A stretch of 64,000 nt of DNA from Flavipsychrobacter sp964461535 (lineage in GTDB: Bacteria; Bacteroidota; Bacteroidia; Chitinophagales; Chitinophagaceae): NCBI GenBank assembly GCA_964461535.1, contig CAYWUY010000006.1:23565-87564 (forward strand), written 5' to 3'. Both the position numbers and the translations under genes were made by a program. The notes below the pieces were generated by a model. It was not told where the DNA came from. It did no database searches and saw only the letters and a program-made list of their open reading frames with translations. Shown here piece by piece: positions 61,731 to 64,000 of the stretch. The first letter of the stretch is position 1; each line of letters starts with the position of its first letter.

Positions 61731-62510
61731 TTATTTTGCATTTTTTGATGGATAATTAAATAGATGACTAGAAATAATAGGGAAAACGAATATGCTAACA
61801 GTAATTGCAGAAACTACCCAATCTGCTTTCTCACTTTTTAAAAATAAGGTAATATAACTCTGAGGGAATACTTCTTCATATACAGACATACTTAATTTAA
61901 TGCCTAACAAGGCTATTACTATATATGCACATGTTTCTAAAAATGTGTATTTTTCCATTAATGCTACAAAACCTTGCGCAACAAAACGCATAGCTAGTAT
62001 TCCTATAAACACACCTATCCATATAAGTAATATATTTTCTGAAAAGGCTACCGCGGCAAAAACATTATCAATAGAAAATGCCAAGTCCATCACCTCTACT
62101 AATGCTATTGTAGACCAAAAATTCCCAATAAGACCTACCGTGGTTTTATATATCCAATTCTCACTCTTCTCTTTTGATACAGATGTACTATCAGTTTTTA
62201 CTGACATTTTTGTTCTAATCCAGTTAATGGTTAGATAAATTAAGTATAGCCCACCAAGTGGTTTTAACCACCATATTTTTATAAGAATAGATGCAAACAA
62301 AAGACATAGTCCTCTAAAAATGTAAGCACCTATTATGCCATACTTTAGGGCTTTTTTTCTTTCTTCATGAGGTAAGTCCATTACCATAGTAGCTAGCACT
62401 GCAGCGTTATCTACAGATAGCAAACTTTCAATTAAGATTAAGTTGCCAATTACTAAGAGAGAAGGAATAGGATTTGAGATTATGTCTTGAAATAATGCAG
62501 CTATATTCAT
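61731..62510 (-). CDS. TerC-family integral membrane protein
   Basis: A 259-residue protein with about seven TM helices and the two TerC half-motifs ESLLSVDNAAVLATMV (about 28-43) and MDLAFSIDNVFAAVAF (about 141-156), whose paired Asp-Asn residues are thought to bind metal. Relatives export Mn or act in tellurite/envelope stress. A TerY-P triad exists elsewhere in the window, but 48 kb away, so no operon link is implied. The antiporter gene precedes it by 14 bases on the same strand. Confidence 0.92.
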   Translation of the reverse strand: MNIAALFQDIISNPIPSLLVIGNLILIESLLSVDNAAVLATMVMDLPHEERKKALKYGIIGAYIFRGLCLLFASILIKIWWLKPLGGLYLIYLTINWIRTKMSVKTDSTSVSKEKSENWIYKTTVGLIGNFWSTIALVEVMDLAFSIDNVFAAVAFSENILLIWIGVFIGILAMRFVAQGFVALMEKYTFLETCAYIVIALLGIKLSMSVYEEVFPQSYITLFLKSEKADWVVSAITVSIFVFPIISSHLFNYPSKNAK

Positions 62511-62524
62511 TTATTGCAAAACTA

Positions 62525-64000
62525 TTATTTTAACTCGTTTATTAGTTTAAGTTGTTCAATTAATCTAGTTTCTTCTATATCAAGTTCATGTTCTATTCTT
62601 TTTAACACCTTACTACTGAATGTTCCTTTTTTATGCATATCTACAATAAGAGCACGCTCATGGTCCAATAAAAATTTTTGAGCTACAACATATTGTGTAA
62701 ACATTTTCATTGTCTCAGCATCTGTTGTACTGCCATTATTATCTATTCCTTTAGTAAAGCTTATACGAGTACTATATTTTATTTTTAGTCTATCCAGTAC
62801 TATATCATTTATCTCTTCTTTAAGTATATTTTGGTCTATATAGCCCAATACATCTTGTGCAATATATTGCCTGGCTTCTAGTTCTTCCTGTTTCTCAGAG
62901 GTATTATCTTGTGGTATATTTAATGATTTTATTAAGTACGGTAGGGTTATTCCTTGCCCTACGAGGGTTAGAAATATTACACAAAACGTAATGAATAATA
63001 TCATGTCTCTTTGTGGAAAAGGATGACCATTGTTTAGCGCTAGTGGAATAGCCAATGCAGATGCTAATGATACTACACCTCTCATACCTGTCCAAGATAT
63101 AACAGCAATTTCTTTCCAATGTAAAGGTTGTTCTCTCCTAGATTTTTTTTGACTTTTTGATGCCAAATAAGATCCGGGAAATACCCAAATGACTCTTACT
63201 GCTATTACTATAATAGTGATAATTAGGCTGTAGAAAATGGCATGTTTTACATCTCCCCTATCTATGTTATTATATATGGTAGGCAGCTGCATTCCAATCA
63301 GAATAAAAACAATACCATTCAGTAAAAATTCAATTGTTTCCCAAAATGATAATGCATGTATCCTAGATTGGTAGTTAAAGGCTTCGGGAGTTCTATAAGA
63401 GACTAGCAGGCCTGCCGCTACTACTGATAATACACCTGAAAAGTGAAGATGCTCTGCAAACAAATAGGCTACGTAAGGTGTAAGTATTGTAATGGAAATA
63501 TCTATCATGGTATTATTGCCTATCTTCCGCTGTCCCCATAATAAAAGCCAACCAGAAGCAAGCCCTATAATTATACCACCAATAGCTACCCAAATAAACT
63601 GAATTCCCGCTTCCCAAAAACTAAAAGCCCCGCTTACAACACCAGCAATTGCATATCTATAAGCAACAAGGGCTGATGCATCGTTTAATAAACTTTCACC
63701 TTCAATAATTGTAACTATTCTCTTGTTCAGTTTTATTCCTTTTGTTATGCTGGTAGCTGCTACTGCGTCAGGTGGAGACAAAATTGCACCTAGTACAAAA
63801 CTAAGTGACCAACTAAATCCTGGTATAAGATAATGAGCAGTTATAGCTATCATTACAGTTGTAAAAAACACTAATCCTGTAGCTAGTGAAACAATGGGTC
63901 TTTTTTCGGCTTTAAAGTCGTGCCAAGATAATTTCCATGCGGCTGTAAATAGAAGAGGGGGTAAAAACAATAGGAATACAGTGTCTGGTTTTAACTCTGC
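62525..64000 (-). CDS. CPA1-family Na+/H+ antiporter (5' end outside window)
   Basis: The frame is open to the right edge (ELKPDTVFLLFLPPLLF at the edge), so the first helices are missing. Visible: LGAILSPPDAVAATSI, the CPA1 ion-binding motif; EGESLLNDASALV with the paired Asn-Asp; TGMRGVVSLASALAIPL; and a C-terminal cytoplasmic tail of about 130 residues. These match NhaP/CPA1 exchangers for Na+ or K+. It is followed after 14 bases by the TerC gene, likely in one transcript. Confidence 0.92.
   Translation of the reverse strand, partial: AELKPDTVFLLFLPPLLFTAAWKLSWHDFKAEKRPIVSLATGLVFFTTVMIAITAHYLIPGFSWSLSFVLGAILSPPDAVAATSITKGIKLNKRIVTIIEGESLLNDASALVAYRYAIAGVVSGAFSFWEAGIQFIWVAIGGIIIGLASGWLLLWGQRKIGNNTMIDISITILTPYVAYLFAEHLHFSGVLSVVAAGLLVSYRTPEAFNYQSRIHALSFWETIEFLLNGIVFILIGMQLPTIYNNIDRGDVKHAIFYSLIITIIVIAVRVIWVFPGSYLASKSQKKSRREQPLHWKEIAVISWTGMRGVVSLASALAIPLALNNGHPFPQRDMILFITFCVIFLTLVGQGITLPYLIKSLNIPQDNTSEKQEELEARQYIAQDVLGYIDQNILKEEINDIVLDRLKIKYSTRISFTKGIDNNGSTTDAETMKMFTQYVVAQKFLLDHERALIVDMHKKGTFSSKVLKRIEHELDIEETRLIEQLKLINELK

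Noticed and set aside
61731..62510. TerC as part of a tellurite-resistance system with the TerY-P triad
   Set aside because: The two are 48 kb apart in unrelated transcripts and no TerB, TerD or TerZ genes were seen.

Overview
The window looks like a chromosomal segment of a low-G+C (roughly one third by eye) Bacteroidota bacterium, most likely of the Chitinophagaceae/Sphingobacteriia side. Evidence: two proteins end in type-A Por/T9SS sorting domains, -7 promoter boxes follow the Bacteroidota pattern TAnnTTTG, Shine-Dalgarno sequences are mostly absent, and several genes are lineage-typical (long NusB followed by DUF1573, YajC and CoaE; CzcA fused to a TolC-like domain; YbiT-like ABC-F with a degenerate second Walker A; DUF2027-Smr). 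No tRNA, rRNA, CRISPR array, insertion sequence or phage gene was seen. It reads as core genome.

Layout. 1-4.9 kb: the end of a glycosyltransferase, small hypotheticals, pyrR-pyrB, a thioredoxin-like protein and a GNAT acetyltransferase. 4.8-7.6 kb: a secreted C10 (streptopain-like) protease with T9SS tail and a small secreted protein coupled to it by TAATG. 7.7-10.3 kb: gmhA-gmhB (heptose for LPS) and a DUF6600 protein. 10.3-15.9 kb: a vWA / PP2C / kinase-HhH triad (TerY-P type, compare E. coli YegL-YegK-YegI), closely followed by DUF4184 and a flippase; two 100-N scaffold gaps lie here, the second one an assembly artefact. 15.9-25.2 kb: pyrF, a c-type cytochrome lipoprotein, M28 peptidase, RsmF-like methyltransferase, LysM/RlpA-like protein, heptosyltransferase, Smr protein, rdgB, ispD. 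25.3-28 kb: hom and metB behind a complete SAM-I riboswitch. 28-38 kb: two secreted proteins of unknown function (one with caspase-fold-like His/Cys motifs), bacilliredoxin, a Uup-like ABC-F, an SGNH esterase lipoprotein, an FMN reductase, a T9SS protein and a YdjM-like membrane protein. 38-46 kb: YbiT-like ABC-F and a heavy-metal efflux cluster (small exported protein, CzcA-TolC fusion, CzcB). 46-52 kb: a BY-kinase for polysaccharide export, MFS transporter, N-acetylglucosamine kinase. 52-59 kb: a tight plus-strand housekeeping run rnr, polyprenyl synthase, SDR, thioesterase, cinA, aroK, DUF423, kdsB. 59-64 kb: nusB-DUF1573-yajC-coaE (minus), TerC, and a CPA1 antiporter cut by the window edge.

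Themes. Envelope sugar supply is recurrent (gmhA, gmhB, kdsB, GT9, flippase, BY-kinase). Methionine/threonine entry (metB-hom) is under SAM control. The most unusual signal is in that leader: beyond the terminator, the mRNA carries a 17-nt segment complementary to the 5' end of the SAM aptamer (P1 5' strand and beyond), an arrangement not part of the standard S-box platform. Second in interest are the kinase/phosphatase/vWA triad with its likely co-transcribed membrane genes, and the large secreted protein with caspase-like motifs. Many start codons had to be moved from the longest frame, because promoters or terminators lie inside the extended frame or because the family N-terminus begins at a TTG or GTG.
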